From: Paenibacillus herberti
Lineage (GTDB): Bacteria; Bacillota; Bacilli; Paenibacillales; Paenibacillaceae
Assembly (NCBI RefSeq): GCF_002233675.1
Contig: NZ_NMUQ01000003.1
Coordinates: 474,671-538,670, forward strand
Length of the DNA stretch: 64,000 nt
Direction: 5' to 3'
The stretch's first letter is position 1. Each line of letters opens with the position of its first letter. Below the pieces are notes generated by a model. That model worked only from the letters and a program-made list of their open reading frames with translations, searched no databases and was not told the DNA's origin. This document shows positions 1 to 10,337 of this stretch, one piece after another. The position numbers and the translations under genes are program-made.

Positions 1-380
1 GTATCGGACATGACTTATGCGAGATCGACAGGGTCGAGAAGCTGCTCGCCCGCGAGACGGGCGGGCGCTTCTGCGAGCGCATCCTGACGGATCGTGAGCA
101 ATTGCTCGCGGCGCCGCTGGAGGGACGCCGATTGGCGGAGTTTGTCGCGGGCCGTTTCGCGGCCAAGGAAGCAGTAGCCAAGGCGCTTGGCTGCGGCATC
201 GGCGCCAGCGCGGGATTCCGCGACATCGCCGTGCTGCGCGGTGACTCGGGACGTCCGATATGTGAGCTGTCCGAGCACGCTCGGTTGGCGCTCGGACTGG
301 ACGAGCCTATCGTCGTCCATATTACGATCACTCACGAGAAAGGGCTGGCATCAGCCTTTTCTGTGGTGGAGCGGATTTAG
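1..380 (+). CDS. acpS: Holo-[acyl-carrier-protein] synthase AcpS, 5' end cut by window edge
   Basis: Transfers 4'-phosphopantetheine from CoA to the serine of apo-acyl carrier protein, activating fatty acid synthesis in the cytosol. The frame is open from the first base and reads GIGHDLCEIDRVEKLL at the N-terminus, the AcpS Mg-binding start with its Asp, and later RFAAKEAVAKALGCGIG, the second signature with the Mg/CoA-binding Glu. The C-terminus reads VVHITITHEKGLASA. Length (about 125 residues) fits the family, so only about three N-terminal residues lie outside the window. A strong terminator follows at 525, so it ends its transcription unit. Confidence 0.93.
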   Translation, partial: IGHDLCEIDRVEKLLARETGGRFCERILTDREQLLAAPLEGRRLAEFVAGRFAAKEAVAKALGCGIGASAGFRDIAVLRGDSGRPICELSEHARLALGLDEPIVVHITITHEKGLASAFSVVERI

Positions 381-524
381 CCTGGCCGCGTATGGCCGGG
401 AGCTGGGCAGGCGGAAAGCTGAGTAGGCTGAGAAAAGGCCAGGCAGCGCCAAAAAGCCAAAAAAGTTAGGCAAGGCGAAAAGGATAGCAAGGCCAGAAAG
501 GTCTGGCTGAGCCTATGCAAAAGA

Positions 525-573
525 GGGTACCCGACGAACCGGTTGAGACCGGACTGCGGGTACCCTTTTTTTT
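525..573 (+). terminator. Rho-independent terminator after acpS
   Basis: Nine-bp outer stem GGGTACCCG/CGGGTACCC with an inner CCGG/CCGG pairing around a GAGA loop, followed directly by eight T residues. Confidence 0.88.
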
Positions 574-610
574 GGGGGAGAACTCGGAGAAATGCGGTCC
601 ATGCACATCC

Positions 611-664
611 TAACGTAACTGAGCGAGCTTATTTCCCCTCAATAACGTCTCTCAGTTCCGTTAC
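611..664. repeat. Dispersed imperfect palindrome, copy 1
   Basis: Inverted arms TAACGTAACTGAGCGAGCTTATT (split: 611-633) and AATAACGTCTCTCAGTTCCG-TTA (641-663) flank a short loop. A further right arm occurs at about 692-722 (AATAAAGCTTCTC...CTCAGTTCCGTTA). The same arm sequences recur at 36992-37068 and 57989-58070. It fills most of the 381-844 gap; the rest of that gap (about 723-844) shows only short degenerate CATAGCC/CACTC repeats. Confidence 0.6.
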
Positions 665-844
665 ACCTGAATAGCTTTCGATTTTGCTAAAATAAAGCTT
701 CTCTGCTTCTCAGTTCCGTTACGGATGGAGTTGCTTTAATTTCACACACAAGCGAAACTCAGAGCGGCATAGCCTAACCATTCATGCCTAGCCACTCGTG
801 CATAGCCCGACCACTCACGCATAGCCCCATTCATACCAATTTGC

Positions 845-1189
845 TCAGCCCTTAAGGCCAGCGAGCCAATCGGTCAGAGCCTGAATTTCTTGTTCGGACA
901 GACTATGCTTGAACCCGGGCATGAGTGAGCCTCCGTTTTCAATCTGCTGTTGGATCATTTCCGGAGTAAGGCGCGATCCAATGTCTCGAATATCCGTTTG
1001 GGCGTTCATCCGACCTTTGAGGTCTGTGCCATGGCAGCTGATACAGCTAGCCTTGTACAGGGCGATGGTTTCGGCTGGGCCCTCAGGCATAGTCTGTCCC
1101 CCAGGCGAGTTTGTTTCAGATGCACCACAGCCACCAAGCAGCAGCGCCGGAAACAGAGTAACAGCTAATAGCTTTCGATTTAGTTTCAT
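845..1189 (-). CDS. Membrane-anchored cytochrome c-551 (lipoprotein c-type cytochrome)
   Basis: Small class I cytochrome c of 114 residues, probably carrying electrons on the outer face of the membrane to a terminal oxidase. A signal peptide ends in the lipobox LLGGC, so Cys21 is expected to be lipidated. The haem motif is CISCH (Cys49, Cys52, His53) and the probable distal ligand is Met90 in GGSLMPGF. The layout matches Bacillus cytochrome c-551 (CccB type), though CccA-like small cytochromes are related. It has an AAAGGA ribosome binding site about 9 nt upstream and is divergent from the AraC gene at 1310. Confidence 0.88.
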   Translation of the reverse strand: MKLNRKLLAVTLFPALLLGGCGASETNSPGGQTMPEGPAETIALYKASCISCHGTDLKGRMNAQTDIRDIGSRLTPEMIQQQIENGGSLMPGFKHSLSEQEIQALTDWLAGLKG

Positions 1190-1223
1190 TCGTGGAATTT
1201 CCTTTCAGCCGAATTAGAATGAT

Positions 1224-1252
1224 TTCAATTTCATCGTATTATTTCGTATAAT
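1224..1252 (+). promoter_or_regulatory. Candidate sigma-A promoter for the AraC gene at 1310
   Basis: A perfect -10 TATAAT at 1247-1252 with a weak -35 (TTCAAT, 1224-1229) at 17-bp spacing, about 58 bp before the start codon, in the divergent gap with the cytochrome gene. Confidence 0.45.
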
Positions 1253-1309
1253 AGACCGGAAAGCGGGACGATAGACTCGCAAGTCTTACCACAGCAGGGA
1301 GCTGAGCGG

Positions 1310-2311
1310 ATGGATCAAAATAAATCCGTCATCATGAGAAGCCGTCTGAGACAGCTACATGCCACTTTCACTCTCGCCGCTTGCAGCGAACTTAAGCCGG
1401 GCGGCCGGACAGAACAACCATTGCTGCATGAGCAGCATTGCCTCATGCTGCCTTTGTCAGGGCGCTGTGAGATTCAACTGAATCAAGGAGAGAAACATTC
1501 GGCCCAGCCCGGGGAACTGTATTTCATTCCTCAAGGGGTTACGATGAACTGTACGGTAGCTAATGAAGAAAACTTCCGTTTCTACTGGATTTGCTTCCAT
1601 TTAGATGCAGGCACATCGGAGTTTATCCGCCTGCTGAATCTTCCTCTATTTTCTTGCATGGCCGACCCTCAGCGGGTTGAGCAGCTTTTTCACCAACTGG
1701 TGGAGCTGAAGGGACAGCTGACTCTAGCAGATGAGCTGAGAGCCCGTGCAATCGTCATGGAACTAGTCGCTTTTTTCCTAGAAGGCGGACTGATAGATCA
1801 TGCCGAGTGGTTCAACGATCCTGAGCTGCAGGCTTTATCTGGCGTGCTGAACTATATCGACGAGCATCTGGCGGATAATCCAACCGTAGAGGAACTGGCC
1901 CGGCAAATCTATCTTCATCCCAATTACTTTATCACTTATTTTCGTAGCCTGACAGGGCTTACACCAATCCAATATGTCAATCAGCGCAAAATTGAGCATG
2001 CTCGCGAACTGCTGGACAGCGGAGACACTCCGGTTCAGGAGGCGGCCCGAGCGGTTGGCCTTAATAATCCTTATTTTTCCCGCTTGTTCAAGCAACAGGT
2101 AGGCATGGCGCCTCGCCGATACCGCCAGTTAATGGCAAGCAAGAAGGAGCAGCGAGTGCAACAGCCGGCTAGTGTTGGGATTGAATCTACCCGCTGGATG
2201 GAGGAATTCGGCTGGATGGAGGATGCACTTCCGGCGCATAGCAGTGCTGCCTACAGAATGCGCGGCATGGCTTGTACGCCTCATATTAGCTACAGAACGT
2301 TCAGCAATTAG
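1310..2311 (+). CDS. AraC family transcriptional regulator with N-terminal cupin sensor
   Basis: Cytosolic one-component regulator of 333 residues. The N-terminal half (about 30-150) is a cupin-like ligand-binding fold with the typical PGELYFIPQG stretch. The C-terminal half (about 180-275) contains the two helix-turn-helix motifs: VEELARQIYLHPNYFITYFR, then the second HTH including VQEAARAVGLNNPYFSRLFK and the family ending APRRYRQ. About 55 extra residues follow the HTH domain and look unstructured. The ligand and targets cannot be read from sequence; its neighbours do not form an obvious regulon. Confidence 0.88.
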   Translation: MDQNKSVIMRSRLRQLHATFTLAACSELKPGGRTEQPLLHEQHCLMLPLSGRCEIQLNQGEKHSAQPGELYFIPQGVTMNCTVANEENFRFYWICFHLDAGTSEFIRLLNLPLFSCMADPQRVEQLFHQLVELKGQLTLADELRARAIVMELVAFFLEGGLIDHAEWFNDPELQALSGVLNYIDEHLADNPTVEELARQIYLHPNYFITYFRSLTGLTPIQYVNQRKIEHARELLDSGDTPVQEAARAVGLNNPYFSRLFKQQVGMAPRRYRQLMASKKEQRVQQPASVGIESTRWMEEFGWMEDALPAHSSAAYRMRGMACTPHISYRTFSN

Positions 2312-2451
2312 AGCAAGGAATAACAGCCACAACAAAGAATCGGAAGCCGGAATTTGTTCGCGGAGCGAGTTCTGTTTTTACAAGTTCAAATCAATAGAGA
2401 TTCACATCGCAAGGCTTGCAAGTGCAAGGCTGCTTGGAAGGAGCCATATCA

Positions 2452-3768
2452 ATGAATTTATCAAGCACGGTGGACACCGCAGCCAGTTATTTCAGCCGGG
2501 AATTGCTGGCCTGGTACCGAATGAGCAAGCGGACGCTGCCCTGGAGGCAAAACCGTGAGGCTTACAGAGTCTGGGTGTCGGAGATCATGCTCCAACAGAC
2601 ACGGGTGGATACCGTAATTCCTTACTATGAGCGGTTCATGAACCGCTTTCCAACGCTGCAGGCGTTGGCCGAAGCGCCTGAACCCGATGTGTTAAAACAT
2701 TGGGAAGGTCTTGGCTATTATTCGCGTGCCCGCAACCTACAAGCAGGTGCTCGCGAGGTCATGGAGCGTTATGGGGGTCAGGTGCCAGATGACAAAGCGG
2801 CTGTGTCCGCTTTGAAGGGAGTTGGCCCCTATACTTCCGGTGCAATTATGAGCATTGCATTCAATCGGCCAGAGCCTGCTGTCGACGGCAACGTCATGCG
2901 CGTGCTGTCACGGTATTATAATCGAGACGAGGATATCGCCAAGCCGAGCACACGGATTGGTATGGAAAAGCTTGCTGCATCGCTTATTCCCGAAGGAGCG
3001 GCTGGGGATTTCAATCAGGCGTTGATGGAGCTGGGAGCTCTAGTATGCACGCCGCGCACGCCTGGATGCCTGACTTGCCCCGTCATGATCCATTGCGCGG
3101 GACGGCTGGCTGGACGCGAGACAGAGCTGCCAATTAAGGCAAAGGCAAAACCGCCGAAGCCGCAGGCGCGGCTTGCCGCAATCATTGAAGGCACCGGCGA
3201 GCATGCCGGAAAGGTGCTGATCCGGCAGCGCCCGGACAGCGGACTGCTGGCCAGCCTTTGGGAGCTGCCCCATGTGCAGCTGGACGAGCCGGCGGTTAAG
3301 CCGCGCGGCCGAGCAGCCAAGCTGGCGGCGGCTGCCGAGCCGCCGGTGGAGCGGCAGGCCGAGGATGCCGCTGAGCTGCTACAGCGGCTGCAGGCGGAGA
3401 GCGGCCTGCGCGTTGTTGCCCGCCGCTGGCACGCGGCGGAGGAGCATACATTCAGCCATCTACACTGGATGATGAGGGTGTATGTGGCGGAGCTGGACAC
3501 GGGCGCAAGCCGCGCCGTATGGCCAGCTGGGCTACGCCAAGCTGGCGCTCTGCCCACAGAAGTTGCGCAGCAGCCAGCGATAATCGCCGCAGAGTCGGCT
3601 GCGCCATATTCGTCTGCGGAGTCGTCCGCGCCTAACGCGACGGATGAGCCCGACGGGTATCGTTGGATCGGCCGGAATCAGATGCGGGATTATGCGTTTC
3701 CGAATCTTTTTGGCAAAATTCTATATGACTACTGGGACGCAACTGGGGTGGAAGAAGGGGGAGTGTGA
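2452..3768 (+). CDS. mutY: A/G-specific adenine DNA glycosylase MutY
   Basis: Removes adenine mispaired with 8-oxoguanine in base excision repair. The start is the ATG at 2452, which has an AAGGAG site 8-9 nt upstream; the TTG at 2416 has no such site. The HhH-GPD core has the catalytic Glu44 (VSEIMLQQTRV), the hairpin LKGVGPYTSGAI and the catalytic Asp145 (AVDGNVMR). A 4Fe-4S cluster loop is formed by Cys199-X6-Cys206-X2-Cys209-X5-Cys215. The C-terminal NUDIX-like 8-oxoG recognition domain (about 230-435) is longer than usual because of two Ala/Pro/Glu-rich low-complexity inserts. At 438 residues it is larger than typical MutY (about 350-370). It runs into the aldolase at 3771. Confidence 0.93.
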   Translation: MNLSSTVDTAASYFSRELLAWYRMSKRTLPWRQNREAYRVWVSEIMLQQTRVDTVIPYYERFMNRFPTLQALAEAPEPDVLKHWEGLGYYSRARNLQAGAREVMERYGGQVPDDKAAVSALKGVGPYTSGAIMSIAFNRPEPAVDGNVMRVLSRYYNRDEDIAKPSTRIGMEKLAASLIPEGAAGDFNQALMELGALVCTPRTPGCLTCPVMIHCAGRLAGRETELPIKAKAKPPKPQARLAAIIEGTGEHAGKVLIRQRPDSGLLASLWELPHVQLDEPAVKPRGRAAKLAAAAEPPVERQAEDAAELLQRLQAESGLRVVARRWHAAEEHTFSHLHWMMRVYVAELDTGASRAVWPAGLRQAGALPTEVAQQPAIIAAESAAPYSSAESSAPNATDEPDGYRWIGRNQMRDYAFPNLFGKILYDYWDATGVEEGGV

Positions 3769-3770
3769 GA

Positions 3771-4427
3771 ATGGGCTCATTGCTGGAGACGCTGCAGCAG
3801 GAAAAGATCGTCGCCATTTTCCGTGGCATCGGGCAAGCCGAAGCGGATCGTGCCGCCCGGGCGCTGGCAGACGGAGGTATCCGCCTCATGGAAGTGACCA
3901 TGAACACGGACGCTGCGCTGCCGATTTTGGCGCGTTGGCGGGAGCAGCTGGATGGCTTGGCCTTCGTCGGAGCGGGCACCGTGTTGGATGAGAAGGGGGC
4001 TCGCGAGGCAATCGCGGCAGGGGCACAGTTTCTAATCTCACCTAATCTGGACGAGGCGGTCATAACATACGGCGCAGAGAGAGGCGTATCGGTGTGGCCC
4101 GGCGTTATGACGCCGACCGAAATCGTACGTGCTTGGAAAGCTGGCGCCGAAGCAGTGAAAATATTCCCAATGGCTTCGCTCGGCCATCGTTATTTGCAAG
4201 AGCTGAAAGCACCGCTGGATCATATCCCGATGATGGCTACGGGCGGGGTCGATCTGGACAATATCGGTGATTATTTCCGAGCTGGAGCGGATGCTGTTGG
4301 TCTCGGCAGTAAGCTGGTCAATTTGCAATGGGCTCGGGAGGGCCGATTCGAGCTCATGGAGCAGCGTGCGCGAGAGTTTACGGAGACTGTGCGGGGCTTG
4401 GGTCGGCAGAGTAACTCGTTCAGCTAA
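3771..4427 (+). CDS. eda: Bifunctional KDPG/4-hydroxy-2-oxoglutarate aldolase
   Basis: Class I aldolase cleaving 2-keto-3-deoxy-6-phosphogluconate to pyruvate and glyceraldehyde 3-phosphate. The 218-residue protein shows the family signatures: KIVAIFRG at the N-terminus, GIRLMEVTMNT with the general-base Glu, GAGTVLD, LISPNLDE, AVKIFPM with the Schiff-base Lys, and MATGGVDLDN. GTG 3765 and ATG 3771 are both possible starts, 2-3 bp from or overlapping the mutY stop. No KDG kinase or Entner-Doudoroff dehydratase is adjacent. It may serve the hexuronate-type route encoded at 18.6-24.4 kb, which makes KDG. Confidence 0.92.
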   Translation: MGSLLETLQQEKIVAIFRGIGQAEADRAARALADGGIRLMEVTMNTDAALPILARWREQLDGLAFVGAGTVLDEKGAREAIAAGAQFLISPNLDEAVITYGAERGVSVWPGVMTPTEIVRAWKAGAEAVKIFPMASLGHRYLQELKAPLDHIPMMATGGVDLDNIGDYFRAGADAVGLGSKLVNLQWAREGRFELMEQRAREFTETVRGLGRQSNSFS

Positions 4428-4441
4428 TATAAATGCAAAAC

Positions 4442-4481
4442 AAAGGAGGAGACCATGACAAGGGGTCTCCTCCTTTATTTT
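4442..4481. terminator. Bidirectional terminator between the aldolase and DUF418 genes
   Basis: Thirteen-bp stem AAAGGAGGAGACC/GGTCTCCTCCTTT with a 9-nt loop, T-rich on the plus strand (ATTTTAA) and with a short TTTTG tract on the minus strand. It sits between two convergent genes. Confidence 0.85.
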
Positions 4482-4502
4482 AACGGCGGGCTTACTACCA
4501 GC

Positions 4503-5693
4503 TCAAGAAATTCTCCGTTTAACCTTACCGCTCAGAGTGAAATAGGTCCCCATGCGCAGCAGCCTTTCGACGGGTCCGATACGGAAGTGCGAGACGTACC
4601 AGCTGCTTGCAAACAATTGAACGGAATAGATCAGAACAGCCAGCAGAATGCCGGCGCTAACCCCGATTTTACCGAACCAACCTAATCCATATCCATAAAA
4701 AATGGTCGTGCAGATGACGCTCTGCATCAAGTAGTTCGTCAGCGACAGCTTACCTACCGCAGCGAAGCGGCTGCGCCATGTCGGCGACATTAGCTTGCTG
4801 TAAATGAGGGCAAAAGCCATGATGTAACCGATCGACAATACGGGCCCGCCTGAGAGGACCATTCCGGGAAATACGAACTTGAGCAATTTGAGTCCGATTC
4901 CGAGTGTGATGAAGATCAATGCCCCTTTTGCATACATGGGGGACTCCATATCCGGGTTCTGGAACCAGCTTTTTTTGGCCGCATAAATGCCGAGCAGGAA
5001 CATGGGAAGCGAAATGAGCGGCGCTAACAACAGCAAGGCAATAAGGAATACCGGGTCTTCTTTGATCGGACTTTCTGTGTTGCGGTGATGTTTGATCTCG
5101 CTATAAGTGCCTTCTGGATAAAGGGTAACGGTTTCCTGTACATAAGTGAGCGTCTCTTTATCCATTTCTATGATTGACGGGTCGGAGGGACTATCGGATA
5201 TAAATCCAAGCAGGCCCATAAGCGACATAAGCACAATGGCCCAGACGAGCAGCGTTTTGGGCTTGCGGTTCAAGAAAAGCAGTAGAAGGAATCCTAAACC
5301 TCCATAGTAAATTAAAATATCTCCTTCCCAGATGTAGACGCTATGCAGAGTTCCCAAGCTCATCAGCAGTAGAAACCTTCTAGAGAGCGCCCAACCCGGC
5401 TTGCGACCTTGCGCTACAAGGCCTTCTTTTAGCTTAAGCAGGCTGTAGCCGAACAGAAAAGCGAAGATTGGCATAAAGCTGCCCTCAATCAGGATTACGG
5501 TCACTTCGTAAAAAATCGAGTTTCCAGCAACGGCAGGAAATAAATTAAGCTTGTCGGTGCCGAACAGCCCGTACTGGAAAATCAGCATATTGGCTAGCAA
5601 AATGCCAAGCAAGCTGAATCCCCTCATGCTATCTACCAAATGAATTCTCTTTGTTTGTTGCTCCATCTTCATCTCTGTCTCCATCTCCCTCAC
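4503..5693 (-). CDS. DUF418 (YeiB-type) multi-pass membrane protein
   Basis: Integral membrane protein of 396 residues with about 9-10 hydrophobic helices. It begins with the family-typical RIHLVDSMRGFSLLGILLAN segment and has the DUF418 C-terminal helices (KLSLTNYLMQSVIC, YGLGWFG, GPVERLLRMGTYFTL). DUF418 proteins are distantly related to acyltransferase-3-like membrane proteins and have no settled biochemical function. Several in-frame ATGs exist at residues 1, 4, 8 and 10, so the exact start is uncertain. It is divergent from the two-component system at 5809. Confidence 0.85.
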   Translation of the reverse strand: MREMETEMKMEQQTKRIHLVDSMRGFSLLGILLANMLIFQYGLFGTDKLNLFPAVAGNSIFYEVTVILIEGSFMPIFAFLFGYSLLKLKEGLVAQGRKPGWALSRRFLLLMSLGTLHSVYIWEGDILIYYGGLGFLLLLFLNRKPKTLLVWAIVLMSLMGLLGFISDSPSDPSIIEMDKETLTYVQETVTLYPEGTYSEIKHHRNTESPIKEDPVFLIALLLLAPLISLPMFLLGIYAAKKSWFQNPDMESPMYAKGALIFITLGIGLKLLKFVFPGMVLSGGPVLSIGYIMAFALIYSKLMSPTWRSRFAAVGKLSLTNYLMQSVICTTIFYGYGLGWFGKIGVSAGILLAVLIYSVQLFASSWYVSHFRIGPVERLLRMGTYFTLSGKVKRRIS

Positions 5694-5808
5694 CTCTGGA
5701 ATCAGATTAACATTCCATCTTAAATTCCCGATAAACCTTTTTCTGGATGTAAAGGGAATGAAGTTTAACTAGAATTTAAACGGCTCTGGTACAATTTAGC
5801 TGAGGTGG

Positions 5809-6585
5809 ATGATGATGCATAAAGCCCGAATTTTAATCGTGGATGATGAAAAATCGATTGTTCAACTAATTGAAATGGTTCTCCGCAAGGAGGGCTTCAA
5901 GGATATTTACGCTGTTTTCAATGCGAAGGATGCCTTGGAGGCATCTTCTAGCTTTGCACCGGATATCATTTTGCTGGATGTCATGCTCCCGGATGGCTCG
6001 GGATTTGATCTCTGTCCTAAGATCCGTCAGGGATCGAATGCTCATATTATTTTTCTCACGGCGCGCGCCTCTGATCTGGATGTACTGACGGGCTTCGCAA
6101 TAGGAGGGGATGATTATGTCACCAAGCCGTTCAATCCATTGGAAATTGCCGCGCGCATTAAAGCTCGGCTACGCCGGAATGCATTGATTGATGCGGCAAC
6201 GGGAACAGCACCTCCAGCGGCATCGGAATCGAGATGGGAGAGCGACAGCAGACCGGATAACGAGAGCAATAGAAGAAGATATAACTTTGGGCGCTTTGTA
6301 CTGGATGAATTTTCAGGGGCACTCAAGGTAGAGGGAAGGGAGATATCCTGTCCGGCGCAAGTGTACCAGCTTCTGCTTTTCCTTTGCCGGAATGCCGGCA
6401 TCGTCTTTTCCAAATCCCAGTTATACGAAAAGGTGTGGGGGATCGATGGTTGCGGAGATGATCATACGGTCATGGTGCATATCCGCAAAATACGTGAGCG
6501 TATCGAGATCGACCCTGGTAATCCGGATTATCTGCTAACGGTACGGGGGCTCGGTTATAAACTGGTCCGAGGTACGGAAGGATGA
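5809..6585 (+). CDS. OmpR/PhoB family DNA-binding response regulator
   Basis: Cytosolic response regulator of 258 residues. The receiver domain (about 5-120) has the acidic pair DDE, the phospho-acceptor Asp in IILLDVMLPDGSG, the conserved Thr in IIFLTAR and the switch Lys in YVTKPFNP. The winged-helix effector domain (about 160-255) ends in YLLTVRGLGYKLV. The linker (about 130-155) is longer and more Ser/Asn/Arg-rich than usual. Three consecutive ATGs (5809, 5812, 5815) follow a GAGGTGG site. It overlaps the histidine kinase by 4 nt, so the pair is translationally coupled. A weak -10 TACAAT lies at 5790-5795. Confidence 0.92.
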   Translation: MMMHKARILIVDDEKSIVQLIEMVLRKEGFKDIYAVFNAKDALEASSSFAPDIILLDVMLPDGSGFDLCPKIRQGSNAHIIFLTARASDLDVLTGFAIGGDDYVTKPFNPLEIAARIKARLRRNALIDAATGTAPPAASESRWESDSRPDNESNRRRYNFGRFVLDEFSGALKVEGREISCPAQVYQLLLFLCRNAGIVFSKSQLYEKVWGIDGCGDDHTVMVHIRKIRERIEIDPGNPDYLLTVRGLGYKLVRGTEG

Positions 6586-8450
6586 AGCGGATTCGTATCC
6601 GCTTGGCGCTGCACTTCACCTACCAGGTCGTGTTGTTATGGGTTTTTATCCTGCTGTTAATCGTACTATCTACGCTGCTCTCTACGCAGTACTTCGTCAA
6701 TCGGGATTTGAAGCGGACCTTCTCCTCAGCTGCCCTGGAGAGCATTCAGCTCGACAGCGTTTTTAAGGACGGCAAGGTTACGGTGAATAAGCGATGGGAT
6801 AAGCTGCTTATGGACAACGGTTACTGGCTTCAGATTATTGACTACTCCGGCGCTGTCATTTATTCCTCCCCTGCTGACAATGAGCTCAAGACCAGTTATG
6901 GCGCGGGAGAGCTGCTGCGTATTCGAGAGACGCGGCGAATGGGGCCTTATCATGTTGTTTCCTCTCTGCTGAATGAGACCGAAAGTGACGAAAAAGCAGC
7001 TTTGTATCTGATGGGGAAGAAGGATAAAGGAGCGAGCCAGCTTGAAACCTGGTTCGGGCAGTATGCGGAAAATGGTGTTGTACGGGACAGTGGGACGGCT
7101 GAGCTGAACAGGCAATTGAACGATGCAGGGAACACGCTGCAAATCGTTAATGGCAAGGGGGAGATTGTTCAGTCGCTTGGGTCTTCAGGAGCTTCCGACA
7201 GCTTCGGAGGTTCTGGTAGCACTCACGGTTCTAATGGTTCCAGTGGTTCCAGTGGCTCGGATAATTCCGGCGACTCTGGCGGTAAAACGAACTATTCTCC
7301 GCTGGAGCTTATATCTATGCGCGCGGAGCCGGGAAACTACCCGGTTGATCTGTCATTCTACTTGGATGAGAGCTCGGATTATGTTTGGCTGATCCAGCAA
7401 AAGAAGCCATCAGGCGTCTTTGTTTCACAAAGCTTATTTAGAGAAGTGATTGTCGTTCTGGCCATATTCGCCGGCTTGCTGTTATTGTCTTCGTTGTTTA
7501 TTTCCATCTGGCATGGTTATCGTTATGGTCAGCCGCTTATGCTGTTCACAAGCTGGTTCGAGCGCATGAGTCAGGGCAAGTACAGCGAGGCTCTAACGGA
7601 AAAAGAGCGCAAAAAAGTGTTCAGGCGAAATGGGAAAATTCGTTTTCGCTACAGATTATATAAAGAGATGATCGCCGGTTTCTATGAAATGGCGACCAAG
7701 CTAGACTCCTCTCAGCGAGAGCTGCGAAGGCTGGAGCAAACTCGGGAGGAATGGATGACCGGTATTTCGCATGATTTGCGGACTCCTCTATCGACGATTC
7801 AGGGCTACGGGCATTTGCTGGAGAGCGGCGAGTTCGCCTGGGACGAGAAGGAGCTCCGTGAAGTAGGCAGGACTATACGTGATAAAGGCGACTATATGCT
7901 TGGCCTTTTACAGGACTTTTCCCTTACGTTTCAGCTGCGCAATAATACCGTTTCATTCCCGCTGGAGCCTATAGAATGCAATGAATTCGTTCGTCGAACA
8001 GTGCTGCGTTATGTTAATGATGCAACTATCGAGGGAATCGGCTTTGCATACGAGGAATGGGAGCGAGACCTGCTGATTGCGGGGAGTCCGAAGTGGCTGC
8101 AGCGTATGTTAGACAATCTGCTCGTCAATGCGGTTAAGCATAATCCACGGGGGACCCAGGTTACAGTTCGCGTTTTGAGGCAGGCAACGGAGGCGTTGAT
8201 TGAAGTGAGCGACGACGGCATCGGTTTGGATGAAGAGACGCAAAGCAAACTGTTTGACCGTTATTACCGGGGCACCAGCACCGATGAATCAACCGAAGGA
8301 GCCGGGCTCGGAATGAGCATCGCCCGTTCTATTGCCATCGCCCACAGCGGGCGAATTAGTGTGAAATCCAATCCAGGCCAAGGTACGACAGTTGTCGTTG
8401 CTATTCCTTTGCAAAAGAGCAGGTCTGCTGACATAGCAGTTGGTGAGTGA
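6582..8450 (+). CDS. Sensor histidine kinase, partner of the upstream regulator
   Basis: Membrane kinase of 622 residues. TM1 spans about 12-35 and TM2 about 287-310, enclosing an extracellular sensor region of about 250 residues. That region contains an unusual Gly/Ser-rich stretch (about 205-238, SGSTHGSNGSSGSSGSDNSG), which looks like a flexible linker between two sensor halves. After a HAMP-like segment come the H-box GISHDLRTPLSTI, the N-box NLLVNAVKHNP, and the G1 and G2 boxes DDGIGL and GAGLGMS. The signal is not deducible from the neighbours. Confidence 0.92.
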   Translation: MKRIRIRLALHFTYQVVLLWVFILLLIVLSTLLSTQYFVNRDLKRTFSSAALESIQLDSVFKDGKVTVNKRWDKLLMDNGYWLQIIDYSGAVIYSSPADNELKTSYGAGELLRIRETRRMGPYHVVSSLLNETESDEKAALYLMGKKDKGASQLETWFGQYAENGVVRDSGTAELNRQLNDAGNTLQIVNGKGEIVQSLGSSGASDSFGGSGSTHGSNGSSGSSGSDNSGDSGGKTNYSPLELISMRAEPGNYPVDLSFYLDESSDYVWLIQQKKPSGVFVSQSLFREVIVVLAIFAGLLLLSSLFISIWHGYRYGQPLMLFTSWFERMSQGKYSEALTEKERKKVFRRNGKIRFRYRLYKEMIAGFYEMATKLDSSQRELRRLEQTREEWMTGISHDLRTPLSTIQGYGHLLESGEFAWDEKELREVGRTIRDKGDYMLGLLQDFSLTFQLRNNTVSFPLEPIECNEFVRRTVLRYVNDATIEGIGFAYEEWERDLLIAGSPKWLQRMLDNLLVNAVKHNPRGTQVTVRVLRQATEALIEVSDDGIGLDEETQSKLFDRYYRGTSTDESTEGAGLGMSIARSIAIAHSGRISVKSNPGQGTTVVVAIPLQKSRSADIAVGE

Positions 8451-8529
8451 TTGAAGGAGGGAGGGAGCTGATGCTGATTCCGGCCGTACCGTGGCACAGC
8501 TAAGCCCCCTTCCTCCGCGTTCCATTCCA

Positions 8530-10148
<1,619 letters not shown>

Positions 10149-10337
10149 CGGCGACATTTGGCACCTTGATGATACAACAAGCCGCTCGGCAGAAGTCAAC
10201 GCCATAAGCGCTGAGTTGTCTTTGATAGGACAAGGTAGCTCGGCAGCTTGTGGTTTTTCTATATCCTACAATCGATCACCATCAGGACTGGGTGTGGAAT
10301 CTATTGCGTTTGCCCAGGTGGTAAGGAGGGTCACGGA